A DNA stretch of 64,000 nt from positions 124,001-188,000 of the forward strand of contig NZ_JBHRSA010000041.1 in assembly GCF_042643145.1 (NCBI RefSeq), in the 5' to 3' direction. Below, in pieces: positions 16,292 through 24,440 of this stretch; the first letter of the stretch is position 1; every line of letters starts with the position of its first letter. Source of the DNA: Virgibacillus_O xinjiangensis. GTDB lineage: Bacteria > Bacillota > Bacilli > Bacillales > Amphibacillaceae. Below the pieces are notes generated by a model. It worked only from the letters and a program-made list of their open reading frames with translations, was not told where the DNA came from and made no database searches. A program made the translations under genes and the position numbers.

Positions 16292-16735
16292 TTGGATGCA
16301 CAAAAACGTCAAGAAATCGATCATATCTACAGGGCTTTTTCCAAAGTCAAAGATCTTACAGACAGACTGCTTGAACACCGATATTTTCCGGAGGACCCTC
16401 TGGAAGAAAGAGTTCATTTGATTCTCCGGGAAAAGCAGGACACCCTGGACAAACTGCTATCCTACCTGAAGGAAGAGGATGTGCCACAATATTCCGAATT
16501 GGTCGAATGGCTGAAAGTCATATACCGGGATGATGAAACGGAGAAACTGCTTTTTCAAAGCTGGAAACGGATATGCAGCCAGAACAAGTTGTTGGAAGAG
16601 CAGACACTTCAGGAGATGGAAGAGTTATTCAATGAGATGAAAGAAGAATTGGAAGAAGCACTGCCGGATGAAGAAGACTTTATGAAGGAAGCACATATCC
16701 CTTATATCGTTCCAACATTCTACACGGAAAAATAG
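16292..16735 (+). CDS. unrecognised helical protein linked to a molybdoenzyme
   Basis: 147-aa protein of unknown family. It begins at TTG 16292 with GGGAGGG upstream. It looks almost wholly helical and very acidic (EELFNEMKEELEEALPDEEDFMKE), with no Cys motif beyond a single Cys in RICSQN and no membrane segment; the C-terminus HIPYIVPTFYTEK is hydrophobic and aromatic. It ends 15 bp before the molybdopterin oxidoreductase gene, so the two form an operon. By position it could be a dedicated chaperone or small subunit of that enzyme, as NarJ/TorD proteins are for others, but no NarJ-like motif is visible. Confidence 0.75.
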   Translation: MDAQKRQEIDHIYRAFSKVKDLTDRLLEHRYFPEDPLEERVHLILREKQDTLDKLLSYLKEEDVPQYSELVEWLKVIYRDDETEKLLFQSWKRICSQNKLLEEQTLQEMEELFNEMKEELEEALPDEEDFMKEAHIPYIVPTFYTEK

Positions 16736-16750
16736 AAGGAGGTTTTCATC

Positions 16751-18988
16751 ATGGCATGGGGAGAGCAAAAGACAGACCAAAACATGGATAGGAAAGATGC
16801 TGTAGATAAATGGGTCCACAGCACCTGTAACCTCTGCTCCATCGGCTGCGGATGTGAAATTGCGGTCAAGGATGGAAAGATTGCAGGTGTCCGAGGAAAT
16901 AAAGATCATTCGATCAACTTGGGAAGACTAGATCCAAAGGCAGAGTACCAATGGCAGCCGAATAATAGTCCCGACCGCCTCCTTCACCCACTGATCCGGA
17001 ATAACCAAGGGAATCTGGAGAAGGCGACATGGGAGGAAGCCATGGATCTGATGGTACAAAAAGCAAAGGAAGTGATCCAGAAAAATGGCGGTGACGGAGT
17101 GGCTATCTATTCAACCGGCCAGGGTTTTCTCGAAGACTACTATACAATTGCCAAAATCGGCAGAGCCGGGATCGGCACCCATCTGCTCGATGCGAATACC
17201 CGCCTCTGTACAGCAACGACAGAATGGTGTCTCTTGGAATCATTCGGTTCCGACGGTGTCCCGGCCTCCTTTGAAGACGTGGACATAGCAGACACTATCA
17301 TGCTGTTCGGCCACAATCCCGCTGAAACAGGCAGTGTATTTTTCGAACGGATCATGGAAAGGAAAAAAAGAACAGGGAAACCATACCTTATCGTAGTGGA
17401 TCCCAGAGAAACTCTTACAGCCAAGGAAGCCGATCTGCATCTGGCATTGAAGCCTGCCACCAATGTGGCTTTAATGAACGGGTTGATCAGGGAAATCATC
17501 GACCAAGGCCGGCTGGACAAAGAGTTTATCGGAGAGCATACCGTCCAATTTGATGAAATGAAAGCGTCCGTGGAAGAATGGACATTGGAAAAAACAAGCA
17601 GAGAGACAGGGATAGAGGTTGAAATGCTCCGAATGGCGGCTGAACAGCTCGGACAGACGGAGAGTCTCGTCTCTACCACACTCCAAGGGGCATTCCAGAG
17701 TAGTGATGCAACGGCAGCTTGTGTGGCTATCAACAATCTTCACTTGATGAGAGGACTGATTGGCAAGCCGGGCAGTGGGCCACTTCATATGGCTGGCCAG
17801 CCAAGTTCATCGGGCAACCGCACGGTAGGTGGAGTGGGAACCTATCCGGGCAACCGTAATCCAGAGAATCCCGAACATCTTCGCGAGATTGCGGAGCTAT
17901 GGAATGTAGAAGAGTCTTCTCTAGCTGTCGGACCTGAGAAGGGCATCATCAAACAAATAGAATTGATGGAGAAAGGACAAATTGGATTCTTCTGGAATAT
18001 CCATACCAATCCACTTGTCTCCCTGCCGAACCTTCCAAGGGTAAAGTCTGCAATGGAAAAAGCCTTTGTGGTTGTACAGGACCCGTTTTTAACTGAAACA
18101 ACTGAAGTAGCGGACATTGTCCTCCCCCCTGCCATGTGGGGAGAAAAAGAAGGAACCATGGAAAACGCAGACCGTACCATCAATTTACTGCGAAAGGCAG
18201 TAGAGCCCCCAGAAGGCGTCAAGACTGACTTTGAGATCCTGCTGGAATTTAGCAGAAGGATGGAATTGGAAGATAAGGACGGCAACCCATTGGTAGGATA
18301 TTCTACTCCAGAAGAAGCTTTTGAGGAGTGGAAGCAGGTTTCCAAAGGACGGCCGAGTGATATGTCGGGAATGACATATCACCTACTGGAAAAAAAGAAT
18401 GGCATCCGCTGGCCGGCACCGAAAGATAACCCGGAAGGCACCGTCCGACTTTATGAAGACGGTAATTTTGCAACAACTCCTGAATACTGCCAAAGTTATG
18501 GAAAAGACATCGTCACTGGACGGCCGAAAACCGAAAAAGAGTTTCGAAGTATTCAGGCGAACGGACGGGCCATTTTCCATCCGACCCACCATATGGGTTC
18601 ACCAGAAAAACCAAGGGAAGAATATCCGTTGTGGCTTAATACCGGGCGTCTCCTATGGCATTGGCACACTCGGACCAAAACTGGACGTGTAGCTGATCTG
18701 GATGAAAAGGCGCCAGAAGCATTTGTCCAGCTGAACAAAGAGGATGCAGATGCGCTAAATATAGCGGATGGAGAAAATGTCCAAGTGCAGTCACCACGCG
18801 GTGCCATCCAAGTTCCAGTAAAAATCAGCAAGGAAGTGAAACAGGGGGAAGTATTCATCCCATTTCACTTTGGGGAATGGAAAAACGAAAAACCAGCCAA
18901 CGATTTAACCGGAGATGTGATTGATCCACTATCCCATCAACCTATCCTCAAACAGTCCATCTGCCGCATTGAAAAAACGGAAAGTTAA
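16751..18988 (+). CDS. molybdopterin oxidoreductase, Nas/Nap-like catalytic subunit
   Basis: 745-aa single-subunit molybdo-bis-MGD enzyme, cytoplasmic (no Tat signal). The N-terminal cluster motif is CNLCSIGC (Cys26, Cys29, Cys33) plus Cys35. The expected fourth cysteine (NxGxLCxKG) is replaced by Asp61 in NLGRLDPKA. NTRLC at about 149-153 offers Cys153 as molybdenum ligand, as in Nap/Nas nitrate reductases. Later blocks match the family: GHNPAETGSVFFERI, VDPRETLTAKEADLHLALKP, MRGLIGKPGSGPLHMAGQPSS, EGTMENADRTINLLRKAVEPP and the C-terminal cofactor domain. Substrate could be nitrate, formate or another oxyanion; no FAD/NADH or ferredoxin partner is adjacent. It is preceded by the 16292 gene and has its own terminator. 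Confidence 0.88.
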   Translation: MAWGEQKTDQNMDRKDAVDKWVHSTCNLCSIGCGCEIAVKDGKIAGVRGNKDHSINLGRLDPKAEYQWQPNNSPDRLLHPLIRNNQGNLEKATWEEAMDLMVQKAKEVIQKNGGDGVAIYSTGQGFLEDYYTIAKIGRAGIGTHLLDANTRLCTATTEWCLLESFGSDGVPASFEDVDIADTIMLFGHNPAETGSVFFERIMERKKRTGKPYLIVVDPRETLTAKEADLHLALKPATNVALMNGLIREIIDQGRLDKEFIGEHTVQFDEMKASVEEWTLEKTSRETGIEVEMLRMAAEQLGQTESLVSTTLQGAFQSSDATAACVAINNLHLMRGLIGKPGSGPLHMAGQPSSSGNRTVGGVGTYPGNRNPENPEHLREIAELWNVEESSLAVGPEKGIIKQIELMEKGQIGFFWNIHTNPLVSLPNLPRVKSAMEKAFVVVQDPFLTETTEVADIVLPPAMWGEKEGTMENADRTINLLRKAVEPPEGVKTDFEILLEFSRRMELEDKDGNPLVGYSTPEEAFEEWKQVSKGRPSDMSGMTYHLLEKKNGIRWPAPKDNPEGTVRLYEDGNFATTPEYCQSYGKDIVTGRPKTEKEFRSIQANGRAIFHPTHHMGSPEKPREEYPLWLNTGRLLWHWHTRTKTGRVADLDEKAPEAFVQLNKEDADALNIADGENVQVQSPRGAIQVPVKISKEVKQGEVFIPFHFGEWKNEKPANDLTGDVIDPLSHQPILKQSICRIEKTES

Positions 18989-18990
18989 TG

Positions 18991-19029
18991 AAAGTACCGG
19001 CTCCTACTTTGGCAGCCGGTACTTGTTTT
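18991..19029 (+). terminator. terminator after the molybdoenzyme
   Basis: AAGTACCGGC/GCCGGTACTT stem followed by GTTTTA. Confidence 0.85.
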
Positions 19030-19155
19030 ACCTTGGCAAGATTACTGGAAAGGAAAGCTTTCTACCACCTTGTCTTACCTCGTCTCGCTTGTTTCATTCT
19101 GCCTAATCATGTTTGAATAAAAGAGGATGTAAAATTCTAAAGGCAGGTGAACATC

Positions 19156-19650
19156 ATGGCAGATTTAACTCATTTCAACGAAGATGGACGAGCCAAAATG
19201 GTCGATATAACCGATAAGAAAGAAAGCTCCAGAAGAGCTGTAGCCCACTCCAGTGTAAAGATGGACGGCAATGTCTACGACAATATTGTTCAGCAGAAAA
19301 ATAAGAAAGGAGATGTCCTGGCGGTCGCCCAGGTAGCTGGAATTATGGGGGCCAAGCAGACATCTAATCTGATTCCTATGTGCCATCCGATTCCTATCAG
19401 CGGCGTAGACCTTTCCTTTGAATGGGAAAGGTTAGCAGATGATCAATATGAGTTGAACATCAAGGCGGAAGTCAAGACGGTCGGCAGTACCGGTGTAGAG
19501 ATGGAAGCCCTTACCGCTGCCTCAACAGCTGCACTGACGGTCTATGATATGTGTAAAGCCGTTGATAAGGGGATGATCATCGGCCAGACTTATCTCGAAG
19601 AAAAAAGTGGTGGCAAAAGCGGCGAATATAAGAGGCAGGACAACAGTTGA
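19156..19650 (+). CDS. moaC: cyclic pyranopterin monophosphate synthase
   Basis: MoaC converts the MoaA product to cyclic pyranopterin monophosphate, the first pterin step of molybdenum cofactor synthesis. 164 aa from ATG 19156, with AGGCAGGTG 7 nt upstream (GTG 19147 lies inside that site). Conserved blocks: ARMVDIT-like KMVDITDK, AGIMGAKQTSNLIPMCHPIPISGVDLSF (active-site His), VGSTGVEMEALTAASTAALTVYDMCKAVDKGM with the catalytic Lys. It is a monocistronic gene separate from the moaA operon, with two hairpins at its end. Confidence 0.96.
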   Translation: MADLTHFNEDGRAKMVDITDKKESSRRAVAHSSVKMDGNVYDNIVQQKNKKGDVLAVAQVAGIMGAKQTSNLIPMCHPIPISGVDLSFEWERLADDQYELNIKAEVKTVGSTGVEMEALTAASTAALTVYDMCKAVDKGMIIGQTYLEEKSGGKSGEYKRQDNS

Positions 19651-19664
19651 CTGTTGTCCTGTCA

Positions 19665-19694
19665 GGCTGTCGGGTAGCCCGGCAGCTTTTCTAT
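19665..19694 (+). terminator. terminator after moaC
   Basis: GCTGTCGGG-TAG-CCCGGCAGC followed by TTTTCTATTT. A second perfect 11-bp hairpin (19637-19660) overlaps the moaC stop codon. Confidence 0.85.
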
Positions 19695-19765
19695 TTATAC
19701 AGCAAATATATGTAGCGCTCCAGGCGATACTCAGGGTCTCCTGCTGATCCCTGACATGATAAGCT

Positions 19766-20425
19766 TCAGCTCTTCCTGCCGGCCATGCTGATGGCGTAGA
19801 GTAAAATAAATGAAAAGAAGATGCTGATCAAGACGTAATACCAAGCTAGCTTATCCTGACCAGTCTCAATTGCCAAATAAATCGCTGTCGGGATGGTCTG
19901 TGTATGGCCCGGAATGTTTCCAGCAAACATCAGTGTGGCACCAAATTCCCCGAAAGCCCTGGTATAGCTTAAAACCGCTCCGGCTGCCAACGCCCTCATA
20001 GAAAGGGGAATCAATATGAAAATCAGCAATTTCCAATTCGAGGCTCCGTCCACCCGTGCAGCCCCTAGAATATTGGGGTCGACCGATTGAAATCCTGTCT
20101 TGATTGACTGGTACATCAGCGGGAAAGCTACAGATGCCGCCGCAAGGATAGCAGCAGAGACAGTGAACATCATGCTGTTGCCTGTCAGCCATTCCCATAT
20201 CCTCCCTACTGGGCTATTATTGCCGAACAGGAGAATCAGCAAAAATCCAATAACGGTCGGTGGCAGGACAAGCGGGAGAAAGAAGAAAGTCTCCAATACG
20301 GCACGTCCTCTCCATCGTCCATTCGCCATCAAATAGGCAGCGGGGACGGCAAGGATAAATGCAACCAAAGTAGCAGCAGCGGCTACGAAGAATGAAAGAG
20401 AAACTGGGTGCCATGACCATTCCAT
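19766..20425 (-). CDS. modB: molybdate ABC transporter permease
   Basis: 219-aa inner-membrane permease of the molybdate importer, with five to six hydrophobic helices and the EAA loop (AARVDGASNWKLLIFILIPLSMRAL) that docks the ATPase. The start overlaps the modA stop codon by ATGA, so translation is coupled. No modC ATPase gene follows: downstream comes a gap and the convergent moaC. An ATPase must be supplied from elsewhere. Context with the Moco genes supports molybdate rather than another oxyanion. Confidence 0.94.
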   Translation of the reverse strand: MEWSWHPVSLSFFVAAAATLVAFILAVPAAYLMANGRWRGRAVLETFFFLPLVLPPTVIGFLLILLFGNNSPVGRIWEWLTGNSMMFTVSAAILAAASVAFPLMYQSIKTGFQSVDPNILGAARVDGASNWKLLIFILIPLSMRALAAGAVLSYTRAFGEFGATLMFAGNIPGHTQTIPTAIYLAIETGQDKLAWYYVLISIFFSFILLYAISMAGRKS

Positions 20426-21240
20426 CAGTCGATGACTCCCTTTCCACTTGTCGCTTCAAAACCGTATCGGCGGAAAGTCTCCATGGATTCTTCCGATTGT
20501 ACAAATTTCAAAAATCTCTTGGCTGCTGTCATGGTATGTTCATCCTGTCCTTCCCTGTTTCCAATTACCGCCGCTGTATATTCGATCGGTGTATGCAACG
20601 TTTCGTCAATCTCTTCAAGAACTCTTATCCCCTGCTCATCCTGAATATCACTCATATAAACAATCCCTGCACCGACTGACCCCTTTTCGACCAATGTTAG
20701 AACATGAGTAGCATCTTTCGCAAAAACTATCCGATCTTCAAGTGGTGCCCAATCCCCTCGTTTTTCGAGAGCTTCTTGGGCATAAGTGCCTGCAGGAACG
20801 GCTTTCGGCGTACCTAGGGCCAGTTTCCTCTCACTCCGGACAAAGTCATCGAAGGACCGATCCGCAGCCCCCTCAGGCACGACCACTGCCAAGCGATTCT
20901 GCAGCAAAGCTATACCATTAACAATCATGCCAGCCTCATCCAAACGGGTGTATTCCCTTTTGGAAGCAGAAAAGAAAACATCAATGGGAGCTCCCTGTTC
21001 AATTTGGCGCCGTAATGTACCAGAGCCCCCGAAGTTATATGTAATATCAATTTGTGGTTCTTCCTTTTCGAAAGCTTCTTTGACCTCCATCAGACTGTCC
21101 ATCATGCTGGAAGCTGCTGAAACGGTTAACTCTGTTTTTCCATCCGGAGCTACATCCATAAACGTTTTCCATCCTGCCATGACAAACAGCAGGGTGATTA
21201 CAAATGCAATCACCCAGTGTTTCCTTCTCCATCCTGCCAT
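20425..21240 (-). CDS. modA: molybdate-binding protein
   Basis: 271-aa periplasmic-type binding protein of the molybdate importer, tethered by an uncleaved-looking N-terminal hydrophobic segment (WVIAFVITLLFVMAGW) since no lipobox Cys is visible at the usual place. ModA blocks present: LTVSAASSMMDSLMEVKEAF, YNFGGSGTLRRQIEQGAPIDVFFSASK (oxyanion-binding Ser residues), LALGTPKAVPAGTYAQEAL, GAGIVYMSDI. It starts 4 bp after moaB ends, in the series mobA-moaB-modA-modB. The ribosome site is weak (GGAAAAA), suggesting coupling to moaB. Confidence 0.94.
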   Translation of the reverse strand: MAGWRRKHWVIAFVITLLFVMAGWKTFMDVAPDGKTELTVSAASSMMDSLMEVKEAFEKEEPQIDITYNFGGSGTLRRQIEQGAPIDVFFSASKREYTRLDEAGMIVNGIALLQNRLAVVVPEGAADRSFDDFVRSERKLALGTPKAVPAGTYAQEALEKRGDWAPLEDRIVFAKDATHVLTLVEKGSVGAGIVYMSDIQDEQGIRVLEEIDETLHTPIEYTAAVIGNREGQDEHTMTAAKRFLKFVQSEESMETFRRYGFEATSGKGVID

Positions 21241-21243
21241 TGT

Positions 21244-21759
21244 CTATTTTTCCAAGTCTTTTGCCAGTTCCATCACGGTATGGCCGAGTTCAGGCAGGAT
21301 CAGTTTCTCCATGGCAAGCTTTACAGCCCCCGATGAACCTGGTGTGGCAAAAATCACCCTACCACTGGATACACCGGCAACTGCGCGGGAGAGCATACTC
21401 GCGGATCCGATGTCATGCTGATAGCTGAGCATACGGAATAATTCGCCGAAACCTGGTATTCCTTTATCAAATACAAGTTCCAACGATTCAATGGTGACAT
21501 CTCTCTTCGCTATTCCTGTCCCGCCATTTATGAGAATTGCCTCGATACGGCTGTCATCAAGGAAACTGGTTACGGTTGATTGAATCTCTTCCACTTGGTC
21601 CGGAACAATCTTATACTCGATGACTTGATGTTCTTGCTCCCGCAACATTTCCTTCATCAGCCTGCCGCTCTTATCAGTCTGTTCATTCCTGGTATCACTT
21701 ACTGTTATGACGGCTGCTGCCACTTTTTTAGGTGAAGCTTCACGATGTTTTTCCAGCAT
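21244..21759 (-). CDS. moaB: molybdenum cofactor biosynthesis protein B
   Basis: 171 aa, MoaB/Mog-type molybdopterin adenylyltransferase domain, activating molybdopterin with ATP for metal insertion. Visible motifs: ITVSDTRNEQTDKSGRL, the LINGGTGIAKRDVTIE signature, and FRMLSYQHDIGSASMLSRAVAGV with ATPGSSGAVKLAMEKLILPEL. Its ATG overlaps the end of mobA within a few bases and has AGGGGACAGG upstream. Same operon as mobA, modA and modB. Confidence 0.95.
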   Translation of the reverse strand: MLEKHREASPKKVAAAVITVSDTRNEQTDKSGRLMKEMLREQEHQVIEYKIVPDQVEEIQSTVTSFLDDSRIEAILINGGTGIAKRDVTIESLELVFDKGIPGFGELFRMLSYQHDIGSASMLSRAVAGVSSGRVIFATPGSSGAVKLAMEKLILPELGHTVMELAKDLEK

Positions 21760-21760
21760 C

Positions 21761-22372
21761 TCACCTGTCCCCTTCCCATTGATTGATATGATCTCCGTGG
21801 ATATGCTGTTCGTAATCTTCCTGTCTATTGATATTGACGAACGGCTTGTCTACCTCCATCTTGACTTCTCTTATGTCCAATCTTTCGAGCAGCTGATGAA
21901 CGGACCGCTTCCGGTTATTCAGTTGTTCTGCAATAATACCTTTCACAGAATGATGCCATACTGCGAATAGCGGCTGTTCTTTTTTTTCTGTTACCGGTAC
22001 CACTGCCTGTATTCCTGGATGAATTTGCCGGACGAGTGGAGAGAAAATATCCTTTCCGACAAATGGTACATCAATTGGCAGAGTAAGGTACCATTCCGCC
22101 TTCATGGCACCCATCCCTGTGTAGATACCGGCAAGTGGACCTTCTCCTCTATATAGTTCCACATCTATTGCCACTTGTAACTCCGAATCTGCTTGAAAGC
22201 GTTGCTGCAGTTCCGGACTAGTCACAATCAGCAGTTCGTCCGTGTGCGGGGTGAGTGCATTTATGGAATATTGATAGAATGGCAAGCCTTCTCGTTGGGC
22301 AAATGCTTTCGGTTTGCCGAACCTGCTCGACTTACCGCCTGCAAGAATGATGCCAGCCAATTTTTCCTCCAT
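21761..22372 (-). CDS. mobA: molybdenum cofactor guanylyltransferase
   Basis: 203-aa cytoplasmic nucleotidyltransferase that adds GMP to Mo-molybdopterin, giving the bis-MGD form that NarG and the 16751 oxidoreductase need. N-terminal IILAGGKSSRFGKPKAF is the GTP-binding loop; LTLPIDVPFVGKDIF contains the metal-binding Asp; VPVTEKKEQPLFAVWHHS is family-typical. First gene of the mobA-moaB-modA-modB operon. It is divergent from the first fnr. Confidence 0.94.
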   Translation of the reverse strand: MEEKLAGIILAGGKSSRFGKPKAFAQREGLPFYQYSINALTPHTDELLIVTSPELQQRFQADSELQVAIDVELYRGEGPLAGIYTGMGAMKAEWYLTLPIDVPFVGKDIFSPLVRQIHPGIQAVVPVTEKKEQPLFAVWHHSVKGIIAEQLNNRKRSVHQLLERLDIREVKMEVDKPFVNINRQEDYEQHIHGDHINQWEGDR

Positions 22373-22484
22373 TTGATCGGCTCCTTATAATGTTCATGAT
22401 ATCGTAAATTTTCCACTTACCGCAAGTTGGCACCCAGTGGTAGAATAGAAGTATGAAAATACTAACGTGTGGAGGGCTTCCTAT

Positions 22485-23210
22485 ATGCAAAACAACTTGG
22501 CAACAGTAGATTTGCCGAATCAGACAGAGCAACTTTCCGGTGATTTGAAAAGCTTGCTGGAATCCATCGGAACACTCAGCTCTATGAAAAAAGACAGCTA
22601 CCTGTTCCATGAAGGCATGGATGCCCATGAAATATATCTGATCAGGTCCGGCCTGGTCCAAATAGATAAACTGACAGCTGATGGCAAAGAATTATCTTTG
22701 CGGATATGTAAACAGGATGATATTGTCGGGGAATTGACTCTCTTCAGTGATCATGCTAAATATTTTCTCAGTGCCAGAGTCGTCGAGCCTGGAGAGGTAT
22801 TGGTCGTCAAGAAGCACATCCTGGAAAAGGAATTGATGACCAATGCCCCGCTGGCCATTGAGTTCATGAAGTGGACGAGCACCCATATGCGTAAATTCCA
22901 GTCGAAAATCAGGGACCTTCTCCTCAACGGAAAGAAAGGCGCCTTATACTCCACCCTCATTCGTCTGTCGAATAGTTATGGGACCCAGAAAGAGGATGGT
23001 ATCTTGATTGATATGGTGTTCACCAATCAGGAGCTGGCTATGTTTTGCGCAGCTACCAGGGAGAGCATCAACCGCCTGCTCGTCGACCTTCGTAAGCAGG
23101 ATGTCATTTCCATTGGCCGTGACGGCAGAATCCTCATTAAGAACATTGATCATCTTCGGACAGAGATCGGCTGTGAAAACTGTCCGATTGAAATTTGCAA
23201 TATCAACTGA
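22485..23210 (+). CDS. fnr: FNR regulator (paralogue 1), C-terminal Fe-S type
   Basis: 241-aa oxygen-responsive Crp/Fnr regulator. Beta-roll sensor domain about 30-140, dimer helix, winged helix with FTNQELAMFCAATRESINRLLVDLRKQDVI. The recognition helix carries R-E-x-x-x-R, as in CRP, predicting TGTGA half sites. The C-terminus GCENCPIEIC has cysteines spaced 3 and 5 residues, matching the C-terminal [4Fe-4S] ligands described for B. subtilis FNR. ATG 22485 has GGAGGG 8 nt upstream. A second paralogue lies at 38536-39249. It probably acts on the TGTGA-N6-TCACA boxes in this window. Confidence 0.93.
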   Translation: MQNNLATVDLPNQTEQLSGDLKSLLESIGTLSSMKKDSYLFHEGMDAHEIYLIRSGLVQIDKLTADGKELSLRICKQDDIVGELTLFSDHAKYFLSARVVEPGEVLVVKKHILEKELMTNAPLAIEFMKWTSTHMRKFQSKIRDLLLNGKKGALYSTLIRLSNSYGTQKEDGILIDMVFTNQELAMFCAATRESINRLLVDLRKQDVISIGRDGRILIKNIDHLRTEIGCENCPIEICNIN

Positions 23211-23213
23211 TCT

Positions 23214-23238
23214 AGGGGCAGATACTGCCTCTTTTTTT
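23214..23238 (+). terminator. terminator after fnr paralogue 1
   Basis: AGGGGCAG/CTGCCTCT hairpin followed by TTTTTTT, overlapping the end of the convergent mobB. Confidence 0.88.
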
Positions 23239-23734
23239 ATGATGTTATTCCAAGATAATCAATCAGCCATTCTGCCATTCTGTTCCTCTGTTGCCAATGG
23301 AAAAATGGTACCCCCGGGTCGCTGTCCAAAGGAAATGCTGAAACCACGGCAATTATATTCATCGCCTGCTCCAATAGTTTGGCCTCTTCCGCCGTCCGCA
23401 GCAAAATGATTTTCGGATAGTTTTCCCGCTTGAATCCTTCCACTACCAATAATTCAGTTCCCAGCAGTTCATAAATTTCCACCATCTTCCCCAACGACCA
23501 ACCATCTGCCGAAGAGATTTGCAGCAAGCCTTCCCCTTCCACACCGGAAAACGCCGCACCTGCGTGCAAATGTTTAGCACTGTCGGTATCTTCAAGCCCC
23601 AATGGAAGACCGCCATGTCCATGGTGCTTGAGGGCTGCAGTGCTGATGCCGGTTTCCGAAAAAGCATGCACCAATTCGGATACGAGGGTTGTTTTGCCAC
23701 TGTTCTTATAGCCGGCAACTTGAATTATTTGCAT
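23237..23734 (-). CDS. mobB: molybdopterin-guanine dinucleotide biosynthesis adapter protein
   Basis: 165-aa P-loop GTPase-like protein with Walker A GYKNSGKTTLVSELV at residues 7-21 and a GHGG segment (KHHGHGGLP). MobB assists MobA in MGD formation but is not essential in E. coli. It is the last gene of the moaA-moeB-moeA-moaE-moaD-mobB operon, and starts 2 bp after moaD ends. Confidence 0.92.
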   Translation of the reverse strand: MQIIQVAGYKNSGKTTLVSELVHAFSETGISTAALKHHGHGGLPLGLEDTDSAKHLHAGAAFSGVEGEGLLQISSADGWSLGKMVEIYELLGTELLVVEGFKRENYPKIILLRTAEEAKLLEQAMNIIAVVSAFPLDSDPGVPFFHWQQRNRMAEWLIDYLGITS

Positions 23735-23736
23735 GG

Positions 23737-23970
23737 TTACCCTCCACTTACAGGTGGAATGAATGCTACTGTATCCCCTGGTTTCACTGTGTCTTCATCT
23801 CTGGCGTATTCTTCATTGACTGCCGCCATGGTCGATTCCAACCTGCCAAGTTGAAAGGAATCCTGCAGTCTCTGCTTTAATTCCTTGACAGTCGTCTCGC
23901 CCATCTCTACCTCCAGACGGTCACGTCCCGCCTCTTCCTGCAGTTGGGCAAACAATAATACGTTGATCAT
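23737..23970 (-). CDS. moaD: molybdopterin synthase small subunit
   Basis: 77-aa ubiquitin-fold sulfur carrier ending in the required Gly-Gly (FIPPVSGG). MoeB adenylates this terminus and a sulfurtransferase converts it to a thiocarboxylate, which supplies sulfur for the dithiolene of molybdopterin. N-terminal INVLLFAQLQEEAGRD is typical. The start overlaps the moaE stop by ATGA, so the two subunits are co-translated. Confidence 0.95.
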   Translation of the reverse strand: MINVLLFAQLQEEAGRDRLEVEMGETTVKELKQRLQDSFQLGRLESTMAAVNEEYARDEDTVKPGDTVAFIPPVSGG

Positions 23971-24440
23971 CCTTGATCCTCCTCCATTCTAGGTTTTCCT
24001 TCTGGATAAGGAACATTTTCCAGCTGGTCGCCGATCCATGTTTCTCCATCTTCCCAATGCTCTTTTTTCCAAATAGGCACAATCTGTTTAATCCGTTCAA
24101 TTACATATTCATTTGCCTGATAGGCTGCCTTGCGATGCGGTGAAGAGACAGCTATCACCACAGCGGCTTCGGAAATATCCAGCTTGCCGATCCGATGGGT
24201 TACGGCAATTTTTGTATCGGGCCATTCAGCCTGGACCTCCTGGCCAATTTTTTCGAGCATTTTTATAGCCATCGGCACATATGCTTCATATTTCAAATAC
24301 ACCGTCCTTTTCCCTTTCGTCCATTCACGGACGGTGCCAATGAACGTGGTTATGGCACCTGCCTCTCTTCGCTCTACTTTCTTCACCAGCTCCTCCACCT
24401 GGATCGGCTCTTTGGTGATATCGAATAACTTTTCATCCAT
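23967..24440 (-). CDS. moaE: molybdopterin synthase large subunit
   Basis: 157-aa catalytic subunit pairing with MoaD to build the dithiolene. Conserved GAITTFIGTVREWTKGKRTVYLKYEAY, the VTHRIGKLDISEAAVVIAVSSPHR block and PIWKKEHWEDGETWIGD with the active-site Lys are present. ATG 24440 is chosen since the protein family starts near MDEKLFDI, with GGAG about 10 nt upstream; it overlaps the moeA end by 8 bp. Confidence 0.95.
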   Translation of the reverse strand: MDEKLFDITKEPIQVEELVKKVERREAGAITTFIGTVREWTKGKRTVYLKYEAYVPMAIKMLEKIGQEVQAEWPDTKIAVTHRIGKLDISEAAVVIAVSSPHRKAAYQANEYVIERIKQIVPIWKKEHWEDGETWIGDQLENVPYPEGKPRMEEDQG

